64,000 nucleotides of DNA, taken from a virus. The first letter of the stretch is position 1. Each line of letters opens with the position of its first letter. The position numbers and the translations under genes were made by a program. The stretch lies in IMG/VR virus record IMGVR_UViG_3300020203_000013, positions 1 through 64,000 of that record, one strand, 5' to 3'. Positions 13,769-21,702 of the stretch are shown here, piece by piece. A model generated the notes under the pieces. The model was not told where the DNA came from. It searched no databases and saw nothing but the letters and a program-made list of their open reading frames with translations.

Positions 13769-16378
13769 TTAATCCGAAACTGTAACTTGTACTTGAATCG
13801 CACCCGCTGTATTGCCTACCGTTAGAGCAGTAGTTGCCACACCGCTTGCGTTAGTAGTTGCGGTTGGAGGGGCTACTACGGAGTCCCCTTGAATAACTTG
13901 AAAGTTAACTGATTTACCTGCTAGAACTTCTCCCCAAGAATTGATTACTTCTGCGGTAATGTTTCCAATCTCACCTGTTCCTGCCTGTAAGTTATAGTTA
14001 TCTATGTTTACAGAGGTAAATGCTGTAATGTTTGGGTCTAAGTTAAACTGTAATAACTCTGCATTAGATGAGATACTGTAAGTTAAACTTGGAGCCGTAG
14101 TCCAGCTTGTTCTAGGAGTTAGAGGTGTATTAATTAAGTTGCCTGAGATAACAGGACCAGCTAAGTTTAATACAGTATTATTAGGAATTGCGGTTACTAT
14201 GTATGTTCCAGCATTTGAAGCTGTCGAGACGGTGCATAGGTCTCCCTTTTTAACGTTTAAAGTGTTAAAGTTTTTAGTAACATCAGTAAAGCTTTGGGAT
14301 GCTGAGACTACAGCTCCAGCTGTTCCTGTAGTTTTAACGGAATTAAGTCCTGCATTTCCGTTCTTTCTTAAGTAAAATAAACTAGTCCCGTCATTTGCTA
14401 ATGTATAAAATTGATATGGAACTCCATCTGAGGTTTTAACTTCATTGTAGTCAGGGACCTCAAGGAACGCCTGTCTCGTCTGAACTGTTGGAGGGTTAGT
14501 ATCATTTAGAGTCTTCAATCTAATCTCTCCAAGAAAATCATCAAACTCGATATACCCTAAAAATCCTCCAGACTCTTCACTGAAGTGAAAACTTGATATT
14601 CCGAAAGATGGGACAATTCCCGCCGAGGTAGTAGTCACTCCACTTCCAGGAGGTGTGAGTACTCCTGTCAAGTTAGTTGATCCTGAGAAGGTGTAAATTT
14701 TATCAAATACTTTTAAATATACGTCATCTGCCCCATTCACTGCAAATTGAACTGCTCCAAATGGTATTTGATTATACGCAGTTACTCCATTAGAAGCTAA
14801 TACATCTAAACCAGATATAATGTTATTTGTAACTTGAGCTTGATTGTTTATTCTCTCTACAGTTAATACTGGGTAATTAGAATAAGAATGATCACCAGAT
14901 GTTTTATCAAAATTATCCGCCGTAATATTCATAGCACCAGTTGTGGTTGCAAATAACTGACTCTTAACTGGATTAGATGTTAGGGTCTCATCAAAAAGGG
15001 CGGAATTAGACGAGGTGTAAAAGTTGGAAGCAGACTTCTGTAAGTTTATTGTTCCACTAGCACTTGCTCTGGTATCTGTCTCATAATCTACTATAAAGTT
15101 AATATTGTTATTTATTGCTACGTTTTCTGTAGCTAGTATTTCAAAATTAATATGGGAGTTTAAATAAGTTGTGATATATCCAGTAGCTGTAATTGAAGGT
15201 TGAGATCCGTTTATTGATCCTACTACTGAGAACAGTTTGTTTGCTCCAGAGGCTCCCGTATAAGTTACGGTCCAGGTTTCAGCTCCAGATTGAACTGTAC
15301 GTAATGTTGCTCTTAATCTTCTTAGATCGAAACTACCACCCGTATTATTTGAATAAGATTTGACGGCGGCTTTGTAGAAGTTACTTCCCCCGCGAGAGGT
15401 TACTCCAACACCATATATAAGGTTCTGATTGACTTGATCTACTGCATGTAAACCAAAAAAAGAACTTGATCCAGTAAGTGTAACTGCATTAAAATCAACC
15501 TGCCATTGAAAACTTGAACCAGTATAATCGGCATTAGAGGTTAAAGACCCTACCCCTGAGGTAGTTGAAAAAACTAAATTATTATTAGATATAGATCTAA
15601 AGAATGAAGAGTCTATGAAGTCTTCTGTCCACCTAATAGAGTCAAAAGAACTAGATCCAGAGGGTGTAGAAAAATTATCATCTGGGTTAAATAAGTCTGA
15701 AGTTATATTTCTATACCTTACAGAGTAATAACGTCCATTAGCTGGATTGTAACACATATCGATAAGCTGAGCTTGTTCAGCTGTAAAACTAGACTTCTGA
15801 ACTCCATCGGTTCCGTAGTATACTACGTTACTTTTTGGGTATGAATCTCCAACTATAATCTCTGAAATAGTGTTATAGGCTTCTACTGGAGTAGCTAAAG
15901 AGATTCTAATCTCCTGTAAGGATGTGTTGGCAAAATTTAATGTATGCTCGTATTGAGCCGGACTCAGGTCGTTTCTAAAAGTCGTTACTCTACTTGTTAC
16001 AGTTATACTAGCAGAGTTAGTAGCTAAGGTAATAGCATTTAAAGAGGCTGAGATTATTTCTTGAGAGCTATAAAGCTTGACCTTATTTATTACAATAGGC
16101 CTTGAACATTTAATTCTATAAACGTAGGTTAAAGCATTAGTACTAGGAGAAGTATATAGACCATCTGTTAGATATCTTGCTACGTCATACTCCCTAGGAT
16201 TTAAAGTTGCTGGGTTGGTAACAAAGATTCTTGCAGCTTCCGTAACTTCAAAATACTGAAGTCTACATTTTAAAATATCAGTACCATTGTGGAACAGTCT
16301 GTCGATTCTATCATTATTGATAGTTTCAAAAGTGACACTAGTATTCGCTGGGGATAATTGATCTTGTTGTACTGGCAT
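13769..16378 (-). CDS. Large putative adhesin with C-terminal bacterial Ig-like domain, 869 aa
   Basis: An extended beta protein. Residues about 240-430 have an aromatic beta pattern (FQWQVDFNAVTL; FFGLHAVDQ) that could be a lectin-like sandwich; this is uncertain. The last 95 residues have the features of a Big_1/invasin-like Ig domain: ITAEVINSWGEVLAGKSVNF followed by TNASGVATTALTVG. The ATG follows the TAA of the 791-residue gene directly and in frame (TAAATG). No strong ribosome-binding site is visible, so translation may depend on the upstream gene. Likely part of the tail tip or fibres. Confidence 0.6.
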   Translation of the reverse strand: MPVQQDQLSPANTSVTFETINNDRIDRLFHNGTDILKCRLQYFEVTEAARIFVTNPATLNPREYDVARYLTDGLYTSPSTNALTYVYRIKCSRPIVINKVKLYSSQEIISASLNAITLATNSASITVTSRVTTFRNDLSPAQYEHTLNFANTSLQEIRISLATPVEAYNTISEIIVGDSYPKSNVVYYGTDGVQKSSFTAEQAQLIDMCYNPANGRYYSVRYRNITSDLFNPDDNFSTPSGSSSFDSIRWTEDFIDSSFFRSISNNNLVFSTTSGVGSLTSNADYTGSSFQWQVDFNAVTLTGSSSFFGLHAVDQVNQNLIYGVGVTSRGGSNFYKAAVKSYSNNTGGSFDLRRLRATLRTVQSGAETWTVTYTGASGANKLFSVVGSINGSQPSITATGYITTYLNSHINFEILATENVAINNNINFIVDYETDTRASASGTINLQKSASNFYTSSNSALFDETLTSNPVKSQLFATTTGAMNITADNFDKTSGDHSYSNYPVLTVERINNQAQVTNNIISGLDVLASNGVTAYNQIPFGAVQFAVNGADDVYLKVFDKIYTFSGSTNLTGVLTPPGSGVTTTSAGIVPSFGISSFHFSEESGGFLGYIEFDDFLGEIRLKTLNDTNPPTVQTRQAFLEVPDYNEVKTSDGVPYQFYTLANDGTSLFYLRKNGNAGLNSVKTTGTAGAVVSASQSFTDVTKNFNTLNVKKGDLCTVSTASNAGTYIVTAIPNNTVLNLAGPVISGNLINTPLTPRTSWTTAPSLTYSISSNAELLQFNLDPNITAFTSVNIDNYNLQAGTGEIGNITAEVINSWGEVLAGKSVNFQVIQGDSVVAPPTATTNASGVATTALTVGNTAGAIQVQVTVSD

Positions 16379-18754
16379 TTAAGTTTTTCTATAAACCTTT
16401 GGATTAATTACATACGTTACGTCTTTGCCATCAACATTAAACTCCAAAGAATCTAGGTTGATGCCGTCTTCAAGACCGAAAGCTTCAACACAAAAATTAG
16501 TATCCAATGGAACTAGTTTATCGCATGACTCTGGGTCTACATTAGTAAATAGTACTCCTGAAGAGTCTTTAATATTAAAATTCCATACTCCTAGGGTCTT
16601 ATTACCACTATCGTCAGATACTAGGATTGATGCCCCTATTTGGGACTTATAAAAGTAAGTGCTATCTGTTTGGTAGGAAACTTTGAACTTCTGGTTCCCT
16701 AGATCTTCAATTGTTGGTGCAATCAACTTACCTTCTATGAACATCTGGATTGAATTTAGGTCTACAGATGTCTCCAAGTCCTGGATAATAGCATATACCT
16801 CTGTCAGTGGCAAGTTGTCTACAGACTGATCTGGAGGGTAAAATTCTAGTATTATTGGCTTTTTAAGGTCTGGAACTATACCAAAGGTGTAATAAGTAGA
16901 GACTGTTCTAGGAATTAAAGCTGTATCGTCTATACTAATCTCCACTGTAACCGTGGACGCATAGGAAAAGTTTAATATTGGGTTATAAAATAACTCTAGT
17001 CCTGCCCCGAAGGAAGTGATTACAACTTGACTAGTTACGTTAATTCCATTGACTTTAAAAATCAAAGTTGAAGAGTTTAAAGGCGTAGACCCGAATCCAA
17101 TAATCCTGACTAGAATGTTAGTATTCACTGGGTTTTTAATGCTATACGGTAGAGGTAATGCAAAGATTAAAAAATCGTATTGAGTTACGATTGTAGTTTC
17201 TTCTATAGTCCCATCTTGTTGTATTAAAGTAGTTTGCGCTAGTAAGGGATCTTGCTGAACTAACACTACTGATTCCTCTAAGTACTGCTCTACAGTAGTT
17301 ATTTGGTTAGGTATCGTAGACTGCTCTATTGGAAAGGAGTTACTAGTCGCCCCCTGCTCTAGGTTAGTTAGACTTGATAGACTGTCCTGTACAACAAAAC
17401 AGGCTGTTGGGGAGGTCTGTCTTTGCTCTACTGTAGAGGAGCCTGGTGCTGAGGGTAACTGATCGACGGCTATGTTAGCCCTAAACAATGTTCCTAAGTC
17501 AATTGCGGTTACCGTGGGTTGTCTAAAAGTTGGTGTAATTCCTGAGTTATATCTAGTATTTCCATTTCCGCTAACATTTGTAGTAAAGGACGTAAGTCCA
17601 GGAGTAATAAAGCCAGAAGGATCATCGTCATTTACTGAAAAAGATCTACCAAAAATTGAAACATTGTATTGATCTCTTACATTTATAGTTAAATCTGCTG
17701 TAGCACTTATACCAAATAGAACGGATATATTCCTTTGTGCAGTTATACTACTTACTTTTGGAGTAATTAACTCCTGCTCAATATCTAGTTTATCACTAGT
17801 AGATGTTACATCAGAGTATATGAAACTTATGGTATCAAATTGGTGCTGTTTACTTTGTAGTTTATAAACATTACTAGCGTCTATTTCTATATCTTCTACT
17901 TTTATTATAGTTTGATTATCTACTTCTACATTATTTAGTATAGCAGAGTTTTGATAACCAGTGTTAGCCCCGAAAAGCTTATACCTTAATAGTTGAAAAT
18001 TTCTAACAAAGCATAGGTTACCTGAGTTAAATGTGGCGGCGGTAACATGTTTCCACTCAGTACTACTATAAGTCGAAACTATAGATCCATCATAAGAGTT
18101 TATCTGTATAAGACTTCCAGTTTCTGATGCTAAATGTTTATCATTAAAAAACCATAAGTTTCTGCGATATATTACCTTGTCGTTATTATTAAAATTAACC
18201 CCCAAAGGTGCGTTTAGAGTTATATTATTTCCAGCTATACCCGTTATTGTTCTTTCAATTATTTCCCCCGAACTTGCTGTAGAAGGGCCGATGTAGAGGG
18301 ACATTCCTAGTTCTAAAAACTGGGTTGAAGAAATCGGTATAATAGTGTCGGTAGCAATCTTTGAACTTGTTAAGTTAGTTACATACCTCTCTGCTGAAAA
18401 AGCTTGTCCACTGTAAGTAGTTAAACCTGCATTAAGTAGGATTATCTCATCTCCAGGACTTATTTGTTTGATTAAATTACTACCACTAAGTAACCATTTA
18501 GTAATACTTACTCCTAAAGTTCCCCCAGCCCCTAGCTTACTCAAGGCATAAAAATAGAATCCGTCATACTCTAAAGACTCTACTTGATTAAATATACCTA
18601 CATTTAAAGGGATAGTAGCTACTAAGGTACCTGCTAAAGTCTTTACGGTCATTACATCTGTTGAGCTGTCTATGGAGTAAGCCCGACCTGCTACAGGTCC
18701 AAAGGAAAAATTTGGAGAGGTTTGCTCAAGGGCTATGTTTGAAAAAGCGACCAT
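16379..18754 (-). CDS. Large putative adhesin, paralogue of the 431-residue protein, 791 aa
   Basis: The N-terminal 420 residues share an architecture with the protein at 20294-21589: a beta-propeller-like repeat region, then LYIGPSTASSGEIIERTITG (against LQIGPSTFTGFEGQAEEVTV), a W-FN strand, and an Ig-like domain with INVRDQYN (against ASVRDQFD). Then comes a Gln/Thr-rich linker (about 430-510) with repeated QQD, VEQ and LEQ elements, followed by two or more Ig-like domains. A promoter motif lies 22 bases before the ATG. Receptor-binding or fibre role is inferred from composition and location. Confidence 0.6.
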   Translation of the reverse strand: MVAFSNIALEQTSPNFSFGPVAGRAYSIDSSTDVMTVKTLAGTLVATIPLNVGIFNQVESLEYDGFYFYALSKLGAGGTLGVSITKWLLSGSNLIKQISPGDEIILLNAGLTTYSGQAFSAERYVTNLTSSKIATDTIIPISSTQFLELGMSLYIGPSTASSGEIIERTITGIAGNNITLNAPLGVNFNNNDKVIYRRNLWFFNDKHLASETGSLIQINSYDGSIVSTYSSTEWKHVTAATFNSGNLCFVRNFQLLRYKLFGANTGYQNSAILNNVEVDNQTIIKVEDIEIDASNVYKLQSKQHQFDTISFIYSDVTSTSDKLDIEQELITPKVSSITAQRNISVLFGISATADLTINVRDQYNVSIFGRSFSVNDDDPSGFITPGLTSFTTNVSGNGNTRYNSGITPTFRQPTVTAIDLGTLFRANIAVDQLPSAPGSSTVEQRQTSPTACFVVQDSLSSLTNLEQGATSNSFPIEQSTIPNQITTVEQYLEESVVLVQQDPLLAQTTLIQQDGTIEETTIVTQYDFLIFALPLPYSIKNPVNTNILVRIIGFGSTPLNSSTLIFKVNGINVTSQVVITSFGAGLELFYNPILNFSYASTVTVEISIDDTALIPRTVSTYYTFGIVPDLKKPIILEFYPPDQSVDNLPLTEVYAIIQDLETSVDLNSIQMFIEGKLIAPTIEDLGNQKFKVSYQTDSTYFYKSQIGASILVSDDSGNKTLGVWNFNIKDSSGVLFTNVDPESCDKLVPLDTNFCVEAFGLEDGINLDSLEFNVDGKDVTYVINPKVYRKT

Positions 18755-18770
18755 AATTTAATACTTTCTA

Positions 18771-18784
18771 TGTACCATAGTACA
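18771..18784 (-). promoter_or_regulatory. Phage promoter motif before the 791-residue adhesin gene
   Basis: Minus strand: GTGTACTATGGTAC, 22 bases before the ATG. It shares ACTATGGTAC with the partial copy near 11813. No terminator precedes it after the phosphohexomutase gene. Confidence 0.55.
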
Positions 18785-18814
18785 CCTAACCCTCTGTAAA
18801 AACTGAGATTTTTA

Positions 18815-20254
18815 CTAGAAAATATCTTTAGATTTCAAGTAGTTGATGGCTTTTTGAAGGAGTAATAAAGAAGAAAACTCGTCTTTAGCCTCCACATATA
18901 CTCTAAGTTCTGGAGCATTTCCTGATAATCTAAAGTGGATAATTGTATTATCTGGTAAGGTTAACCTAAGACCGTCTAATCGATTTTCTGACCCGCCATA
19001 CGTGTCCAATAACTCCGAACAACTAAGTAACTTATTGATTTTACTAGGGTTTATACCCCTCAACATTCCAGAAGCATTAACCGATCCCAAGTCGTACCAA
19101 GGCTTTTCTATTTTGGTGCTTTTAAGAAAGAATAGATAAGAGAGAATTGGTAATAAAGAGTCCCTAGTTAGAAGTGGTTTTAAGCTTCCCAGTGGGTATA
19201 TTAGCTCATCTCTATGTATGACCCCTCCGTTAGCTTCAAAGCCTACTGTGTTCTTATCTTGAGGCGCTGAGAGCATTTCTTGAATAACGTAAGGTGAGCC
19301 TATCTTAGTCCTTATCACCTCATATTGGGCTATTGAACTAGTCAGGCCATAGTTTTCCAGTTGAGAGTTAACTGTTATTGGGCAAACAGCTATCTTAGCT
19401 CCTGTAAAGATAAGAGATAGTCTTCCTAAGTAATCTCCAGGTAGTGGGTCTCCCTTACTTGTGAACACTAAGGGTCTATCAGCGTCTCCATCAGCAGATA
19501 TAACGCAGTCCACCTCGTTAAGGTTTAGCCAACCTCTAACAGTAGCAAGCGCTTCTTTATTTAAATCTTCTGTGTCTATTGCCATGAAGCTGTCCGATTT
19601 ACCGAAGGCTACTGGGGACGCGCCTAACTCCTTCAATATATCAAAAAATATATTAGCCCCAACACAGCTATGTTTGTATATTCCTACCCTCAATCCCGAT
19701 AAAAAGTCTTCCCCAAATACCCTAGTATACCTATTTCTATACTCAAGAAGGACTTTAGGGTCTTTTTTATTGGACTCTTGAACCTTTAATGTTCCTGACT
19801 TGTTAAACCCTGCCAGGTCTAAAGTAACTGCTTTATTTAAAATGCCCTGCTCATCTGATTTGTTTATTTCTCCATCTAGTTTAAAAAACTTAAGACCATT
19901 TCTATCTTCAGGAATATGACTACCTGTTACCATTATTCCTGGGCACCTGTGATTACTGCAATAGTAGCCTAATGCTGGGGTTGGACAGTCTCCTCCATTT
20001 ATAGGCGTAAGGTCTAGTTGTCTAATGCCGTGTAAAACTGCATTTAAAATTCTAGGACTAGATGCCCTAAGATCTTTTCCAACAACCACTCTTTTAAATT
20101 TAAATCCTGAGTCTTTTAAATACGTTAAAAAGGAAATAGTAAAGCTGGTAACTAAAAAATCATCAAAATCTTTTACTAAGCCCCTCAAACCACTGGTGCC
20201 AAACTTGATATCTTTATCTTTTAGAAGGGATTTTGGAACAGTCTTTAACCGCAT
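18815..20254 (-). CDS. Alpha-D-phosphohexomutase (phosphoglucomutase/phosphomannomutase)
   Basis: A complete four-domain enzyme that moves phosphate between C1 and C6 of a hexose through a phosphoserine. Numbered from the TTG codon at 20269, motifs are FGTSGLRG (23-30), catalytic loop MVTGSHIP with Ser117, metal loop DGDADRP, sugar loop FEANGG and C-terminal phosphate loop RLSGNAPELRVY. TGSH matches the bacterial AlgC-type form more than TASH. All catalytic parts are kept. I prefer the ATG at 20254, five codons into the frame. The gene sits between paralogous adhesin genes, a strange place for a metabolic enzyme; it could supply sugar-1-phosphate for glycan modification or be a recent acquisition. 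Confidence 0.92.
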   Translation of the reverse strand: MRLKTVPKSLLKDKDIKFGTSGLRGLVKDFDDFLVTSFTISFLTYLKDSGFKFKRVVVGKDLRASSPRILNAVLHGIRQLDLTPINGGDCPTPALGYYCSNHRCPGIMVTGSHIPEDRNGLKFFKLDGEINKSDEQGILNKAVTLDLAGFNKSGTLKVQESNKKDPKVLLEYRNRYTRVFGEDFLSGLRVGIYKHSCVGANIFFDILKELGASPVAFGKSDSFMAIDTEDLNKEALATVRGWLNLNEVDCVISADGDADRPLVFTSKGDPLPGDYLGRLSLIFTGAKIAVCPITVNSQLENYGLTSSIAQYEVIRTKIGSPYVIQEMLSAPQDKNTVGFEANGGVIHRDELIYPLGSLKPLLTRDSLLPILSYLFFLKSTKIEKPWYDLGSVNASGMLRGINPSKINKLLSCSELLDTYGGSENRLDGLRLTLPDNTIIHFRLSGNAPELRVYVEAKDEFSSLLLLQKAINYLKSKDIF

Positions 20255-20293
20255 AATTTGATTATACAATAACTCTATCAGAAGAGCAAAGAT

Positions 20294-21589
20294 TTAAGTA
20301 CTGGAAACTATAGTAACAGTGTTTGGTATTGTTCCGGCTCGATAGGCTACCGTTGCGGTCCCTGAAGAAGATGTCGTTGCACTAGTCGGTAACATTACTC
20401 CCGCTGGAGCCCCAGTTGAATCCGTATCTGTAAAGGATACTAATCTACTTGCAACTGGTTGATCAAACTGATCTCGAACTGATGCCTGTATATTAGCAGT
20501 ACTCACCCCATCTGCCGATATTATTGCAGGGTTTGCAGTTAGAGAGATAGATGTTGGTATTCTCTGCATAGTAGCTAGTTGGTAGTTGTATTGAGGTGTC
20601 CAGTCTTCTGTAGTGAAAGTTACACCATTTCTAAAAGTACCCTTCTGCTGTAATCTAAAGATTGTATTACCTTCTATAGCTAAATCAAGGATAGGAATTA
20701 CTGTTGAAGTAATTTCTTGATTATTTTGGGCGGCACTTTGGATAGTTAATAAGAAGTTAGGATTGCCTACTTCTACCTCTAAAAATAAAATATTTGTTTG
20801 GTTTGCATAAGCTAAAAACTCTCTAGCCCCACCAGGGTAAAAATTATCTCTAATAAAAGTAGAAGCTAAAACACTTCTAAATTCATTTCCAGCTTTACGT
20901 GGAATAACTGTTGTAACAATCTCATTTAAGTTAAACGAATACAACTGCCCAGTACCACTTACTACATCAAGATCTGATGGTCTAAACTTATTAAACAGCC
21001 AACAATTTTTGGCAAAACTAACTTTATTACCAGTATTATAGGATTTAGTTAAATTGGTGGTTATTCCTGTAAGGCCTCCACCAGATACTGCTAGTACTGT
21101 TACCTCTTCCGCCTGCCCTTCAAATCCTGTAAAAGTAGATGGACCTATTTGTAAAACATCACCTGGTTGTAATCTAGAATTAGAATTTAATATTAAAGAG
21201 CTACTTCCACTATTAACGGTACCACTAACTGTTCTTGAATAGCTTTCAATAGAAAAAGAGTTAGAATCATACTTTTGTGATCCTATACCATTCAAAGTAT
21301 AAGTTCTTTTAAGTTTTAAAATAAAATCTTCTATTTTCCACTTTTTAACAAGTAGCTGACCATTGTTAGTATTGGCTGTAGTATTATTTTCTAGAGTATA
21401 AAAGAATGTTGTATCTGTTTGAAGACACTGAACTGGATTTACAATATCAGTATCTAGGGGCCAGGAGAAAGAGTTTGATCCGTCATCTGTGCGTCTAATT
21501 AAAGTATCAGTAGTGTTACTTAATGTGAAGAAATAACCAGAGTCCCGACAAAGATTTGGCACCCCAGTAAGTTTAAGATTGGTTGGCAA
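20294..21589 (-). CDS. Putative adhesin with C-terminal Ig-like domain, 431 aa
   Basis: Paralogue of the 791-residue protein. Both have LxxGxxLxIGPST followed by a W-FN strand, and this protein ends in a Big_1-like domain (SISLTANPAIISADG, ASVRDQFDQPV, SSSGTATVAYRAG). It may be a shorter fibre subunit or tail-tip decoration. A promoter motif lies 35 bases before the start, just after the terminator of the upstream gene. Exact role unknown. Confidence 0.6.
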   Translation of the reverse strand: MPTNLKLTGVPNLCRDSGYFFTLSNTTDTLIRRTDDGSNSFSWPLDTDIVNPVQCLQTDTTFFYTLENNTTANTNNGQLLVKKWKIEDFILKLKRTYTLNGIGSQKYDSNSFSIESYSRTVSGTVNSGSSSLILNSNSRLQPGDVLQIGPSTFTGFEGQAEEVTVLAVSGGGLTGITTNLTKSYNTGNKVSFAKNCWLFNKFRPSDLDVVSGTGQLYSFNLNEIVTTVIPRKAGNEFRSVLASTFIRDNFYPGGAREFLAYANQTNILFLEVEVGNPNFLLTIQSAAQNNQEITSTVIPILDLAIEGNTIFRLQQKGTFRNGVTFTTEDWTPQYNYQLATMQRIPTSISLTANPAIISADGVSTANIQASVRDQFDQPVASRLVSFTDTDSTGAPAGVMLPTSATTSSSGTATVAYRAGTIPNTVTIVSST

Positions 21590-21618
21590 TTTATTAAGTT
21601 CCTATACGTTGTTCTTAA

Positions 21619-21632
21619 TAGAACATAGTATA
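21619..21632 (-). promoter_or_regulatory. Phage promoter motif before the 431-residue adhesin gene
   Basis: Minus strand: AATATACTATGTTC, 35 bases before the ATG and about 24 bases after the intrinsic terminator at 21650-21679, so a clean terminator-promoter junction. Confidence 0.6.
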
Positions 21633-21649
21633 TTTAGCCCATAGTTCAA

Positions 21650-21679
21650 ATAAAAAGACCCAGGACTAGTCCCAGGTCT
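21650..21679 (-). terminator. Intrinsic terminator after the cysteine-rich protein gene
   Basis: On the minus strand AGACCTGGGAC and GTCCTGGGTCT form an 11-bp stem with two G-U pairs, followed directly by TTTTTATTTG. It closes the gene at 21703-23778. Confidence 0.85.
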
Positions 21680-21702
21680 TTCTAAGTCATTTTACCCTAT
21701 TA

